Below the pieces are notes generated by a model. That model did no database searches, was not told where the DNA came from, and was given only the letters and a program-made list of their open reading frames with translations. A program made the translations under genes and the position numbers. This document shows, in pieces, positions 17,216-27,070 of a stretch of DNA of 64,000 nt (its first letter is position 1; each line of letters begins with the position of its first letter). This DNA is from Nematocida parisii ERTm1 (taxonomy: Eukaryota > Microsporidia), in assembly GCF_000250985.1 (NCBI RefSeq), contig NW_013524650.1, positions 119,093 through 183,092 of the forward strand, read 5' to 3'.

Positions 17216-18496
17216 ATGGTAAGAGAGAGCCCGTGGTATATATACGAATTTAAGGCGTATACAAAGGAAAGATGGGTCGGGTGCAAATTAGTAGACGTAT
17301 TGGCGGCTGAGTTTAAAAGAAGGACCCGTCTTTATTTTGTGCTTGCTGTTGCTTCTGGATCCATACAGATTAATGGGAATTCTGTAACTGATGAGTATGT
17401 ACTAAAGCATGGGGATTTAATTACACACAAGACGCACAGACATGAGCCACCCATACCAACAGATGAAATAGATATATTATACGAAGACAGCGATGTACTG
17501 GTGGTGGATAAGCCGTCTGGTATTCCCTGCCACCCAAACAGCTCGTACAACAAGCATACTCTGACAGAAATTCTAAAGAAGAAATGCGGGCTATCCTTTG
17601 TGTCTGCACAGAATAGATTGGATAAGCAGACTTCTGGTGTGGTGATACTTGCAAAGAGTTCAAAAGCCGCAGTGAAGTACCACAAGAAGATAGAAGAGAA
17701 AGAAGGGTTTAAAATATATCTCTGTAAAGTATCAGGAGAATTCCCAGAGTGTGAAGTTATTGTGAACCTTCCCCTTTCTATTTCTAGAAAAACGTGTACT
17801 ACAACGGTTTTCCAGGAAGATGGCGTTTTTCAAGGGAAACCCAGCATCACAATCTTTAGAAGAGTGTCTGTAGAAAATGGAGAAAGTATATTGGCGTGTG
17901 GACTGGTTACTGGCCGTACTCATCAGATTAGAGTGCATTTACAGGCAATTGGATACCCGATAATTGATGATATGATATACAGCACTCCATACATAAGAAA
18001 GGAGGCACTCATTAACCGAATTAACAAAATAAAAGAAAATACTAGTGAGAGTAAAAGCACAGCTGAAGAAATCAACACAGAAAATAATAATAATCCTACA
18101 GTAGAAAATAAACCACACATAGAGTGTGAAATTACGGGCAGTGCGTACTTGGAAATGGCAGAAGCAGAAGGCGAGCCTTTAACACGTGAATCCGTTGAAA
18201 AGTTCTTAACAACTGAAGACTGCCGCACAGACAACTTTCAAGATGATGAGACATATTTAGAAACCGTATCCACTGAGAATACATCACAATTTATAATGGA
18301 GTCCTGCATGCACTGCAGAAACCCGGAAAGTCTCAGCACTCTACCCAAGTTTTCCACTCTTTCATTGCACGCATGGAAGTACTCTTTAGAAGAGAATGTA
18401 TTCACAACTGCCCTCCCAGAATGGTGTACAGAAGAAATCAATGACTCTCTGTGCAAGGAAATAGAGCAGACTAAAAATAGACTTGTCTCCAAATAA
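17216..18496 (+). CDS. RluA-family tRNA pseudouridine synthase, Pus9/Rib2-like
   Basis: 426 residues. The N-terminal S4-like part 'YEFKAYTKERWVGCKLVDVL' through 'HKTHRHEPPIP' is typical of the eukaryotic Pus8/Pus9/Rib2 group. The catalytic region has 'LVVDKPSGIPCHPNSSYN' and 'NRLDKQTSGVVILAKSS', where the Asp of RLDKxTSG is the nucleophile, and later 'GRTHQIRVHLQAIGYPI'. Pus9-type enzymes make pseudouridine 32 in tRNAs. Residues about 255-426 form a polar, low-complexity extension. No deaminase domain is present, unlike yeast Rib2. Start ATG at 17216. Confidence 0.87.
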   Translation: MVRESPWYIYEFKAYTKERWVGCKLVDVLAAEFKRRTRLYFVLAVASGSIQINGNSVTDEYVLKHGDLITHKTHRHEPPIPTDEIDILYEDSDVLVVDKPSGIPCHPNSSYNKHTLTEILKKKCGLSFVSAQNRLDKQTSGVVILAKSSKAAVKYHKKIEEKEGFKIYLCKVSGEFPECEVIVNLPLSISRKTCTTTVFQEDGVFQGKPSITIFRRVSVENGESILACGLVTGRTHQIRVHLQAIGYPIIDDMIYSTPYIRKEALINRINKIKENTSESKSTAEEINTENNNNPTVENKPHIECEITGSAYLEMAEAEGEPLTRESVEKFLTTEDCRTDNFQDDETYLETVSTENTSQFIMESCMHCRNPESLSTLPKFSTLSLHAWKYSLEENVFTTALPEWCTEEINDSLCKEIEQTKNRLVSK

Positions 18497-18874
18497 ACAC
18501 TTAAATATGCCTATTCTATTTGAATATACTGATGTACTTTGCTTGAATAATTTAAGCTTATTCTGGTCTGGAAATATTCTGGTTATTTATACCACAGTGG
18601 CACATAAATGCAATAATTATTATAATTGTATTTTTATGAATATTATACATTTACACAAAATAATAAAATATTCAAAATAATATAAAAGTCTACTCTAAAA
18701 TACAAATGAAATTGAATTTATGTATTATTTTACGATTTCTACTGAAGCCAGCCCATAACCCGAAAAATATGGGAAGACTATTTGATAATAAAACAGTCCT
18801 ATTAAGTAAATACACAGTATACAGGCACTTTATAATAAAATACTGTATGTTATGGTATTTTAGTGTGGATAGTA
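18497..18874. other. AT-rich spacer
   Basis: 378 bp, no supported gene. A TAACCCGA element lies near 18752. A 70-codon plus-strand frame (18706-18918) runs into the end of the opposite gene and lacks signs of being real. Confidence 0.55.
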
Positions 18875-20848
18875 CTATCGGGTTACTGAGTGTCTTGTAT
18901 AAGACATTGGCGGCTTAAACATTATATCAACAGCCATTGGCGAGCCCATTATTAGCTGTACTTTTTTCTTACAAAATGGGCAGCATGGATTCTTTTTCTT
19001 TCCAAATGCGTCTACAATACATGAAATGTGGACGACTGATCCACAGGAGAGAATGACCACTTGCTTGTTTGAATTGTTACAGAAGGGAATCTTACAGACC
19101 AGACAGTCGGAGAATGCGGTATCCACATAGTTAACGGTCCACTCGTACACAATATTTTCTGCTATGATAAAAACAATCCCTGAGCTCATAGCAACAGACT
19201 CTGGGCGCTTAAAGGTATAACTGTGCTGTTCTGGGCGGTAGGATGACCCAGAGGGACAGTAAAATTTACCGTACTGGATTTGCACCAGATTCATGTTTAA
19301 GTTCAAAAAGTTGAAGTCTTCTTTTGTGATGTTATGGTTTTTTATGTTGAGCTCGTGAAGAACAGGGAATGTCAGTGTGTTTACTAATTCTGTGATATTC
19401 TTTATGCTGCCTGTGTTGTAGTACCGGTCTAGTGCAATGAACTCAAGAGTAAGCTTCTGTATCCCATAAAATGTTATTTTCTGCAGGTTGGTGGCCATGG
19501 CCTTATAAAATGGCGATGTGATGGCAAGCTCTCTCAAGTACCGCAGTGTTCCATTCTTTCTTTTTGCCAGAAGGCATATGAACTCCTCAACACACGAACT
19601 AATACCACCACTGCCCAAGCACTCCTTTACATCCAAGGACTCAATTCTAAGATTATCAATCAGCACACACTGCACTTTTCTTGATAAAGGAATGCTGGGA
19701 TACATTGATAAAGAAATAATATCCTGCGCTACCACAGACCTAACCAAACCATCAATAAATCTAGATGCCTCATACACATTCTGTGTAGTAAAATTGATCT
19801 CACATCTAATCACATCTAGGTTATAGATGTGTCCTAAATAATTCCATTTATTCACATCTATGTCTGTCCCAGTATCCCCTACATCAATATACAAATAATT
19901 CACACGCATGTCTACATACGGAGTATACCGCATAAGCTCTCTCATAATTAAGGATATGTACATGCTTATGCCTTCATGCGGTTCATATATCAAATTGTCT
20001 GGCTTAATAACTATTGCAGCTGCAAGAAGTGGATATGCCGGGTCAATGTAAAAATACACCGGGTGTATAAGATTCATTCCCCATGTTCTTAGCTCTTCTC
20101 TTAATGTTTTAGCCAAAAAAGGAACAGTTTTATTCTGTTCAAAGTATAGTGATGTCTTATACGCCTCTGTCTTTTCTATTGTTTTCAGAAGAGACTGCAT
20201 AACCCGCTGGTTTTGGTTTCCAACATGGTCTATTATGCACTTAAACAGCTTAAACAGTGGGCCCAACATTGTTTTTATAGCAAGTATTTCCAATATGTTT
20301 CCTTCAAGCCGCTTGATCTCATGCACTGCACTAATAAACTCTGGCGAGACATCCTTACAGTGCGTGCGTATTATCTCCAACAACAAAGACAATATACTCG
20401 ATGGAATATATCCTAGACTAGTCTCGTGCACAGTCCGTTTTCTAAGAATAAAAAGCATCTCCTGGCAGATCTCCACACTTTTTTCAAAAAACACTCCACC
20501 ACTCGATATATCAGTCGTGAACTGATATCTAGCACACTCTTTAAGAAAAACACACATAAGATACAAGAATTTGGGATACATTTCATACATTAGCTTTTCA
20601 TATTTTTTGTATATATTTTCAGTGATGTTTTTGCCATTAGGACTCTTATTCTCTGAATCAAGAGCATTCTTAGGGAAGGAGGGAGGGCCTTTAGGGAATG
20701 CTATTTCTTCTGCAAGCAATAAAATGTTTCCCAAGGTTTCTTGTGCTATATTGTCCCCATTCAGAAGTTCTGCACAGATTTCTTTAAATGTATTTTTTCC
20801 TGTTTTTATTCTTTCCCTAATATTTTCCAATTTCTCTTTATCTCCCAT
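18875..20848 (-). CDS. Protein with C-terminal degenerate RING finger
   Basis: 657 residues. No domain is recognised in the long helical N-terminal part. Residues about 590-640 are RING-like: CLVC, then 'SCGSVVHISCIVDAFGKKK', then CCPFC. Against the usual C-G-H-x2-H-x2-C core, the fourth ligand (His) is Ser, so the second zinc site may be incomplete. RING proteins usually act as E3 ubiquitin ligases. Expanded RING families have been described in Nematocida species; membership here is a guess. No signal peptide or membrane span. It is divergent from eIF3i with 57 bp between ATGs. The stop codon lies in a TAACCCGATAG element. Confidence 0.75.
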   Translation of the reverse strand: MGDKEKLENIRERIKTGKNTFKEICAELLNGDNIAQETLGNILLLAEEIAFPKGPPSFPKNALDSENKSPNGKNITENIYKKYEKLMYEMYPKFLYLMCVFLKECARYQFTTDISSGGVFFEKSVEICQEMLFILRKRTVHETSLGYIPSSILSLLLEIIRTHCKDVSPEFISAVHEIKRLEGNILEILAIKTMLGPLFKLFKCIIDHVGNQNQRVMQSLLKTIEKTEAYKTSLYFEQNKTVPFLAKTLREELRTWGMNLIHPVYFYIDPAYPLLAAAIVIKPDNLIYEPHEGISMYISLIMRELMRYTPYVDMRVNYLYIDVGDTGTDIDVNKWNYLGHIYNLDVIRCEINFTTQNVYEASRFIDGLVRSVVAQDIISLSMYPSIPLSRKVQCVLIDNLRIESLDVKECLGSGGISSCVEEFICLLAKRKNGTLRYLRELAITSPFYKAMATNLQKITFYGIQKLTLEFIALDRYYNTGSIKNITELVNTLTFPVLHELNIKNHNITKEDFNFLNLNMNLVQIQYGKFYCPSGSSYRPEQHSYTFKRPESVAMSSGIVFIIAENIVYEWTVNYVDTAFSDCLVCKIPFCNNSNKQVVILSCGSVVHISCIVDAFGKKKNPCCPFCKKKVQLIMGSPMAVDIMFKPPMSYTRHSVTR

Positions 20849-20905
20849 AACAATTTTTTATTTTTTTCTTTCTGGATTAAATATTCAAGTTATTTTTTCG
20901 GCCTA

Positions 20906-21940
20906 ATGGAAGTAAAGCACTGCGGGCAGAAAACAGCTGAGGAGCTGGAAGGATTAATTTTACCAAATGACAGCTGCACTCTGAGATACCACAAAAAACC
21001 AATTAAAACAGTGAAATTCAATCATGATGGAGATTTACTCTTCTCATCATGTACGGAGGCCTCGCTTCTTGTGTGGCGAGTCTCAACGGGAGAGATGCTG
21101 GGAAAGTATCCTGGCCACGAGGGGGCAGTTGTTGGATTTGACATAAACCAGGAGGATACAAGAATAGTCTCTGCTGGTGCTGATAGAAGATCCAATCTGT
21201 ATGATATTGAGACTGGCAAGCTGATGTTCTCTTTTAATACGGTGGTTACAACCAGAGATGTTTCATTCACAGCAGACAGCAGGCGAATAGTTCTATGCAC
21301 TGATGCAATAATGAAGGAAAAGCCTAAGTTATGGGTATTTGATGCAGTGAGTGGTGAATTAATCAACCAGACTGTTATTCCCAGCACACCAGTTGCTATT
21401 AGAGCCACAATAGACAACAAAATACTGTACGGTGACACAGAAGGATCCCTCACTCTTGTTGATGAAAGAACATTTGGTGAAATATCTTCAAAGAAAGTGC
21501 ATCAGTCTAAGATTACTTCACTCACGCCTTCTTTCTGTAATACATACTTTGTCTCTGCTTCTACTGACTTTAAAAGCAAAATCATTAGAGCGGATAATGA
21601 GATCACTCCAGTTAGAGAGTTTTTGTCTGACTCTCCCAATAACGCAGCAAGAGTATCACCAGACAACAGGATTTTAGTCTCTGCTGGTGGTGTGGATGCT
21701 AGGGATGTAACTACTTCAACAGGGCAGGGAAACTTTAATATTGAATTCTTTGACTGCGCCACCTCTAAACTTGTTGGATATTACAAAACACACTTTGGTA
21801 CCGTAAATACGCTAGACATACACCCATCTGGCAATGCCATAGCATCTGGGGGAGAAGATGGTGTCCTGCACTTAGTGAAAATGGACGATGAGGCATTTAT
21901 TAATGCACCTTTTGTTACTATTGAAGAGAACGAGGCATAG
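20906..21940 (+). CDS. TIF34: Translation initiation factor eIF3 subunit i (Tif34)
   Basis: 344 residues, a seven-bladed WD40 propeller. 'HKKPIKTVKFNHDGDLLFSS' in blade 1, 'GHEGAVVGFDINQEDTRIVS' in blade 2 and 'THFGTVNTLDIHPSGNAIAS' plus GGEDG in the last blade are diagnostic of eIF3i rather than other WD proteins. eIF3i works with eIF3b/g on the 40S subunit in scanning. The frame is open upstream without evidence of coding. The ATG at 20906 (MEVKHCG) follows a TTATTTTTTC run and gives the family's normal length. Confidence 0.93.
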   Translation: MEVKHCGQKTAEELEGLILPNDSCTLRYHKKPIKTVKFNHDGDLLFSSCTEASLLVWRVSTGEMLGKYPGHEGAVVGFDINQEDTRIVSAGADRRSNLYDIETGKLMFSFNTVVTTRDVSFTADSRRIVLCTDAIMKEKPKLWVFDAVSGELINQTVIPSTPVAIRATIDNKILYGDTEGSLTLVDERTFGEISSKKVHQSKITSLTPSFCNTYFVSASTDFKSKIIRADNEITPVREFLSDSPNNAARVSPDNRILVSAGGVDARDVTTSTGQGNFNIEFFDCATSKLVGYYKTHFGTVNTLDIHPSGNAIASGGEDGVLHLVKMDDEAFINAPFVTIEENEA

Positions 21941-22267
21941 ACTTACTACGAATAAACCAATTAGATACTTTATACTTATGAATATCACAATAAATAACTA
22001 TTCCTTCTTTACTCCTCTTTTTCCTTCTTCCGTAAAGAAGGCCTGCTGCGCTACGAACTTAATAAATTCCATTCGAGTATTGTTTAATGATGTTAATATA
22101 AAATGTTGTGGTGCTTGGCACATATTTCTATTAAGGATATGCTTCCTTGACCACTGTTTAATATCCCTCCATCTGGCGGATTTGTCAATAAAGCAATCCG
22201 TGGCGAAAGAGAGTCAATTTGAATCCTGGGGGTATAAAAAATTTTCAGTTAAATTTTTTACTAGCCA
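21941..22267. other. GC-richer spacer, possible RNA gene or decayed small gene
   Basis: 327 bp. Within 22020-22245 there are several perfect short hairpins on the plus strand: CCTTCTT...AAGAAGG near 22027, GGATAT...ATATCC near 22133-22167 and GCGGATT...AATCCGT near 22176-22203. The minus strand of the same stretch is open for about 68 codons, with a protein-like reading (RWRDIKQWSRKH, RMEFIKFVAQQAFF) but no initiating ATG. Neither reading is proven. Confidence 0.35.
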
Positions 22268-22747
22268 ATGAGAATATTCAGCTGCTACTTCTGCTCATCA
22301 AGTATATATCCCGGCCATGGGTCAGTCTTTGTGCGAAATGACGGGGCAGAGTTCAAATTCTGCCGGTCTAAGTGCGTAAAGAACTTTAAGCTAAAGAGAA
22401 ACCCAAGAAGAGTCGCATGGACCAAGACATACAGAAAAGTCCGAGGAAAGGACTTGGTCAACGATTCGTCCCAAGAGTTCGAAAAGAGAGTACACGAGCC
22501 TATCATCTACAACAAAGAAGTGTACGAGAAGGTCGTGCAGAGCATGCCAAAGATAGCAGCAATAAGACACGCCAGAGAAGCCTTCCATATTAAGAACAGA
22601 ATACTCACTGGAAAAGAAAAGATGGTTGAGGATGAAAGAGTGTTCATTGTGAAGAATCTTGATGCCCTGACAGAAGACGAAAGAATGCGTGAGAACCTTG
22701 AAAGAAAGAGAAAGATAAGAGAGACTCTTAAGATGCCATTTGAATAA
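22268..22747 (+). CDS. RLP24: Ribosome biogenesis protein Rlp24
   Basis: 159 residues. 'MRIFSCYFCSSSIYPGHGS', then VFVRNDGAEF and 'FCRSKCVKNFKLKRNPRRVA' match the L24e-type zinc ribbon (C6, C9, C32, C36), and 'WTKTYRKVRGKDL' is the Rlp24/L24 signature. The long C-terminal extension and R-x-W-T-K-x-(Y/F)-R-K favour Rlp24, the pre-60S placeholder exchanged for eL24 by the AAA-ATPase Drg1, over eL24 itself. ATG after AAATTTTTTACTAGCC. Confidence 0.92.
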   Translation: MRIFSCYFCSSSIYPGHGSVFVRNDGAEFKFCRSKCVKNFKLKRNPRRVAWTKTYRKVRGKDLVNDSSQEFEKRVHEPIIYNKEVYEKVVQSMPKIAAIRHAREAFHIKNRILTGKEKMVEDERVFIVKNLDALTEDERMRENLERKRKIRETLKMPFE

Positions 22748-22951
22748 ATATAGATTCACTTACTCTTTGATAATTTCAGAGTCTCTGGCTGTCCTAGAGC
22801 ATTCTCATCTCTTATTGTATTTATTCACACCGCATGCATAAGCAAGTACTTCTAATACCGGCACGTTCTGTACTTTAGAATTTGCATAATAATTTGTTCT
22901 TTTGGTGGTTTTATAAGGGGAAGTACTTATACGGAATATAAAAATATTTTA

Positions 22952-24295
22952 ATGCAAAGCTTTGCAATATGTTGTTCTGTTCTTGGAGGATTCATTCTTA
23001 GCTTTGGTCTTATTTCGCTATTCATCAAGGAAAGGCTGTACATCGCAGAAACAACAGTTGCCACATTATACGGAATGGTTTGTTCCTTCATATTCAAAGA
23101 TAAAGAGAACAGTCTTCCTTTTGATGCACTGAATAATTCACAATTTATGTTTCATTTTTCGCACATAGTTCTATCATTACAGTTAGTGGCAGTTGGTGTC
23201 ACTGTGCCCAGAATATTTATGAAGAATAATTGGAGGCCACTAATGGTACTTCTTCTGCCGGTTATGATGATTATGTACGCTATGTCTAGTATAATTATAA
23301 AATTTGTATTTAGAATGGACTGGCTGCCTGCTATGATGATTGGTGCGTGCGTTACCCCAACTGATCCGGTTCTGGCCAGTGCTGTGATTAAAGGGAAGTT
23401 TGCTAACAAGTACATTCCATCTAAGCTGAGATATCTGCTGGCTGTAGAAAGTGGTGCGAATGATGGGCTAGGCTTCCCTCTCCTTGTTCTTCCAATTCTT
23501 CTAATGCAGTTCAAGGGAAATAGCAGCCCAGTAACAAGCGCTCTAAAGAAATGGTGTATTCACACATGGGGATTTGAAATTCTATTTGCAATTATAATGG
23601 GGGCTGTAATCGGCGCTGTTGCCAGGATTCTTTTAAAGTACAGTGTTAAAAAAAGGCTAATTGACAAGGAAAGTTTTCTGGCTTACTCCCTGGCCCTGGC
23701 TATTCTTGTGACTGGTGTAACTGCACAAATGCAAAGTGACGACCTTCTTGCTGTCTTTGTATCTGGACTGTTCTTTGCATGGGATGAAGAAATGGTTGTT
23801 GATATGAAAAACTCGCACGTGATGGAAGTGGTTGATCTTCTATTCAACCAGTCATTCTTCATTGTTCTCGGAATTATTCTGCCCCTTAAAGTTCTTAATT
23901 GGAAGACCATGCTGGCTTCTTTGCTTATTCTGCTGTTCAGAAGACTTCCTGCGATTCTTCTCATGAAGGTATGCGGGCTGCTTCCGTACTTTAACACAAG
24001 AGAAATATTCTTTGCAGGATGGTTTGGGCCAATTGGAGTCGGTGCTATTTTCTTTGCTTATCACACTATGCAAGAGCTTGTAACATTAGATAAAGCACTA
24101 GCCGACCATATCTTGGAAGTAGTTCTGGGTATTGTGTTCTCAAGTATTGTAGTGCACGGAACCACCGCCCCAATCATCCACATGCACCTGAGAAGAAAGA
24201 ACAGAAAGCACAGAAAGTCTGTTAAAGATATATACGAATCAGACACAGAAATTGAAAGAGATCTTGATACAGCACAATTACAGGAGATTATTTGA
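22952..24295 (+). CDS. NHA1: Plasma-membrane cation/proton antiporter, Nha1/Sod2 type
   Basis: 447 residues, about 12 membrane spans. 'ACVTPTDPVLASAVIKGKFA' and 'LLAVESGANDGLGFPLLVLP' contain the paired functional motifs of the fungal Nha1 branch (TPTDPVL and the ESGANDG with the ion-binding ND). 'QSDDLLAVFVSGLFFAWDEE' and 'GWFGPIGVGAIFFA' are also diagnostic. It exports Na+/K+ in exchange for H+. The long cytoplasmic tail of yeast Nha1 is reduced to about 40 residues. Start ATG at 22952 right after AAAAATATTTTA. Confidence 0.93.
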   Translation: MQSFAICCSVLGGFILSFGLISLFIKERLYIAETTVATLYGMVCSFIFKDKENSLPFDALNNSQFMFHFSHIVLSLQLVAVGVTVPRIFMKNNWRPLMVLLLPVMMIMYAMSSIIIKFVFRMDWLPAMMIGACVTPTDPVLASAVIKGKFANKYIPSKLRYLLAVESGANDGLGFPLLVLPILLMQFKGNSSPVTSALKKWCIHTWGFEILFAIIMGAVIGAVARILLKYSVKKRLIDKESFLAYSLALAILVTGVTAQMQSDDLLAVFVSGLFFAWDEEMVVDMKNSHVMEVVDLLFNQSFFIVLGIILPLKVLNWKTMLASLLILLFRRLPAILLMKVCGLLPYFNTREIFFAGWFGPIGVGAIFFAYHTMQELVTLDKALADHILEVVLGIVFSSIVVHGTTAPIIHMHLRRKNRKHRKSVKDIYESDTEIERDLDTAQLQEII

Positions 24296-24420
24296 ATGAA
24301 AATATCCTAACCTAAAATAAATAACACTCTATTACAACAATGCACATACTAACTTCTACTTTTTAAAGACTTGCCACTTTATTTAAGCTTGTAATACTCC
24401 CCAACTTCTGATTATTCCAA

Positions 24421-24684
24421 TTAAAACCTATACTCCTCCCGAGATATTCCCTTGCACTTAATGCTGACATTCGATGGCATGTCTACTGTGTACATTTTGT
24501 TAAGAGCATCTGACCCTATTTCTTCTAGCTTTATAATTTCTACATGTTCATCTGCTGTGAATATGGGAAGAGTGTCCACCTCCTCTATGCTTGGTAGCTC
24601 TATTGACTCGTCCAGTGAGGCATACTCAGTTGGTTTTCTTATTTTTCTGCCCGGTGCATCTGCCCAATGAAAACTTAAAAGCAT
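24421..24684 (-). CDS. Small acidic protein, unknown
   Basis: 87 residues beginning MLLSFHWADAPGRKIRKPTE and rich in Glu/Ile. No hydrophobic span, signal peptide or recognised motif. ATG at 24682-24684, preceded by AATTATAAAA, a start signal like that of its neighbours. Amino-acid composition is protein-like rather than that of chance AT-rich DNA. Small nuclear or complex-subunit proteins are often of this kind, but nothing specific can be said. Confidence 0.55.
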   Translation of the reverse strand: MLLSFHWADAPGRKIRKPTEYASLDESIELPSIEEVDTLPIFTADEHVEIIKLEEIGSDALNKMYTVDMPSNVSIKCKGISREEYRF

Positions 24685-24861
24685 TTTTATAATTAAGAAT
24701 ATCTTGCAGATAAATAATATTCCAATGCATAATAACCCGAAATTTAAATTTTAGCACTTTCTGAATTATTATTTCTGGCTTGCATGGATTCAGCAAAGAA
24801 TTAGTCTTATAATACGATATAAATAATAAATAATCAGTGATTTATGTAATAGTTCTATTTA

Positions 24862-26952
24862 TTACGTCATAAAAATACTTGGCAGAGGCATTTTAACTCC
24901 AAGCTTTTTTGCTATTTCTGTTGTGCTCAGCTTAAATAGCTCAGCATGCACATCAATAACAAATAAGTACATGCAAAATGAACAAATTAATCCGGAGATA
25001 CATCCTATTGTAATTATACTTGCTAAGTATTTATAGTTAAACCTTTTTGTTCTCCTTAACATGTCCATTTTCTTAATCCTTCCACTTTTCTTTAAGTATA
25101 TCTTAGCATGGTATGTTAACAGGAATAATATACCAATTGTTTGTACAACATATCCTATGTGGTACCTGTACATTATTCCATTTATATTCACTAATTCACT
25201 CTTTTCATATGTTATAGCTGTAATTATCAGCATAAAAAGGTATATTATACACCCTACTACAGTAATCACTGGTATGTTTATTCTCTGTGTTTTATATATC
25301 CAGTCTTTCTTAAATAGTGATATCCACACTAATATAACGGAAATTACTGAGAATAGAATAAAGAATAAATCAAACCCACTGAAAATTACAATGTCAATAA
25401 TTTGATTCTCTTCTGCTTTATAAAATAATTTAGAAATGAACTCATTCCCGCACAGTACCATATTCTGAATTTGTGTATAAATTATAAATAGGTTTCCTAC
25501 TGCTGTAATTGCATATAAACAAAACAGAACACTATACCTTATGATATATTGGTTTATGCCTATTTTTGACAGTATATTCTCATACATTATTAAGTTATTC
25601 TGTTTGCTTCTATAGCTTATATAAGTATGCATTGCTGTATACATTGTTAATAACACACTAAATAATGTATTACATATTAAGTGTATATAGTACTCTATAA
25701 TACTTAATTGCTTATCTGATACGTACTGTGTAATTTCTAGAACTGTAAAGAATATCAAATGTGAAAATAGAATTATGAATATACTGAATAGCAGATAAAA
25801 TGTATCTATTTTATACAGAAAGTGCAATGGCTTAACTGTATTTTCCCAAAAAATATGCGATGGACCTCTTAGTCTGCAGAAAAGTGCATTAGTGTATGGA
25901 TCTGTATTGTTTGAGGGTTCTTCTAATGTATTCTGATTTTTTAGTATAGCAGCCACGGCATTCTCTTTATTGCTTATTAAATCCTCTTGTTTTCTTTTAG
26001 ATTTATAGTAATCCACTTTTACTTTTATATCTTCTATTACTGCACTTGTATTATTAAGTATTTCTATAGAATTTTTTATATGTAAAGTGTCTTTGTATAA
26101 ATCACTAATATCCTCTTTCTGTATTCCTTGGGTGGTCAGAGTTGCTTCCTCGTGTTTTAGTTTATTCTCGCTGTATATGACAGATTCTTTTAGAAGAGTA
26201 TGCTTCTCTATTAGATAGTTCAATAAACTTGTATTTTTTATATTATCATACCTACCAAATATAATATCTGCATGCTCGTACATTGCACTGTATATTTCAT
26301 GCAAATTCTCTGATAGAGTTCTTATGAATTTCATACTGTGCATAGAAATACTTTCACTATTCAACAAATAATTAAAACAGTTTTGATTTGCTGTGTATAT
26401 AGTATATACTTCTTTAATTGCTTGATTCCCTCTACTGTTAAAATGCACAAACATACTTTCAAGAGTTACATCTTCTGGATTATTCTTGTTCACAAAATCA
26501 AATACATTAGCTAGCTCTAGATCTTTGATTATTACATCATCTTTTTTAACTCTCCATCCCGTTGTGTTAAATCCTTGAAATCTAACTTCTTCTTTTGGTT
26601 TTGGGCTATATATTGAATTATCCGTCCAACCAATTTTATCGACCTCAAAATTAACATCTGAATGTTTACTTGTTGTCTGACTACTATTTCTATTTGTTTG
26701 ATTAATACTAGACTGTTCTACTTCATCATAGTCTACAATAGAATCTATACTACAATCACTCATAGTGTCTAAATTTCCCTCTGCTCCTCCTTCTATAGCG
26801 TTTAATGCATCCAGTAGGTGGGTAAGTCTATCCTGTGATTTTTCTATATATAATTCTTCTTCCATCCATCTAACTACTGCTTCTCTATATATAACCCGAA
26901 ATTCTTTGACACGTATAATTAAATTCTTATAACTTCTAATTATACATGTCAT
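24862..26952 (-). CDS. Large membrane protein with N-terminal cytosolic domain and 7 spans
   Basis: 696 residues, not recognised. Residues 1-380 are soluble, with coiled-coil potential at about 220-350 and a Ser/Asn-rich linker near 70-110. Seven hydrophobic segments follow between about 385 and 675 (for example FYLLFSIFIILFSHLIFF and IIYLFMLIITAITY). An SPX-EXS exporter (Xpr1/Syg1) would have a similar layout, but its signature residues were not found. The start may be 26952 or the Met at 26865 (MEEELYIEK); a CGGGTTATATATAG element lies between the two, as before 5269-6291. Confidence 0.7.
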   Translation of the reverse strand: MTCIIRSYKNLIIRVKEFRVIYREAVVRWMEEELYIEKSQDRLTHLLDALNAIEGGAEGNLDTMSDCSIDSIVDYDEVEQSSINQTNRNSSQTTSKHSDVNFEVDKIGWTDNSIYSPKPKEEVRFQGFNTTGWRVKKDDVIIKDLELANVFDFVNKNNPEDVTLESMFVHFNSRGNQAIKEVYTIYTANQNCFNYLLNSESISMHSMKFIRTLSENLHEIYSAMYEHADIIFGRYDNIKNTSLLNYLIEKHTLLKESVIYSENKLKHEEATLTTQGIQKEDISDLYKDTLHIKNSIEILNNTSAVIEDIKVKVDYYKSKRKQEDLISNKENAVAAILKNQNTLEEPSNNTDPYTNALFCRLRGPSHIFWENTVKPLHFLYKIDTFYLLFSIFIILFSHLIFFTVLEITQYVSDKQLSIIEYYIHLICNTLFSVLLTMYTAMHTYISYRSKQNNLIMYENILSKIGINQYIIRYSVLFCLYAITAVGNLFIIYTQIQNMVLCGNEFISKLFYKAEENQIIDIVIFSGFDLFFILFSVISVILVWISLFKKDWIYKTQRINIPVITVVGCIIYLFMLIITAITYEKSELVNINGIMYRYHIGYVVQTIGILFLLTYHAKIYLKKSGRIKKMDMLRRTKRFNYKYLASIITIGCISGLICSFCMYLFVIDVHAELFKLSTTEIAKKLGVKMPLPSIFMT

Positions 26953-27070
26953 ATCATATGCTGTACTAGTGATTTAGTCTATATTTGTATTATTACACCA
27001 TATAATACGTCATATCCTGTTTATTAAATCGTTATAATTTGTTTAATACGTCATATAACCCGAAATATTG

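Noticed and set aside
20741-20905. 55-codon N-terminal extension of eIF3i
   Set aside because: It overlaps the divergent RING gene and its start region, and eIF3i homologues begin near the ATG at 20906.
21888-22271. 127-codon plus-strand frame between eIF3i and RLP24
   Set aside because: Cys-rich, non-conserved-looking reading that overlaps the end of eIF3i. The stretch is better treated as an unresolved RNA or small-gene island.
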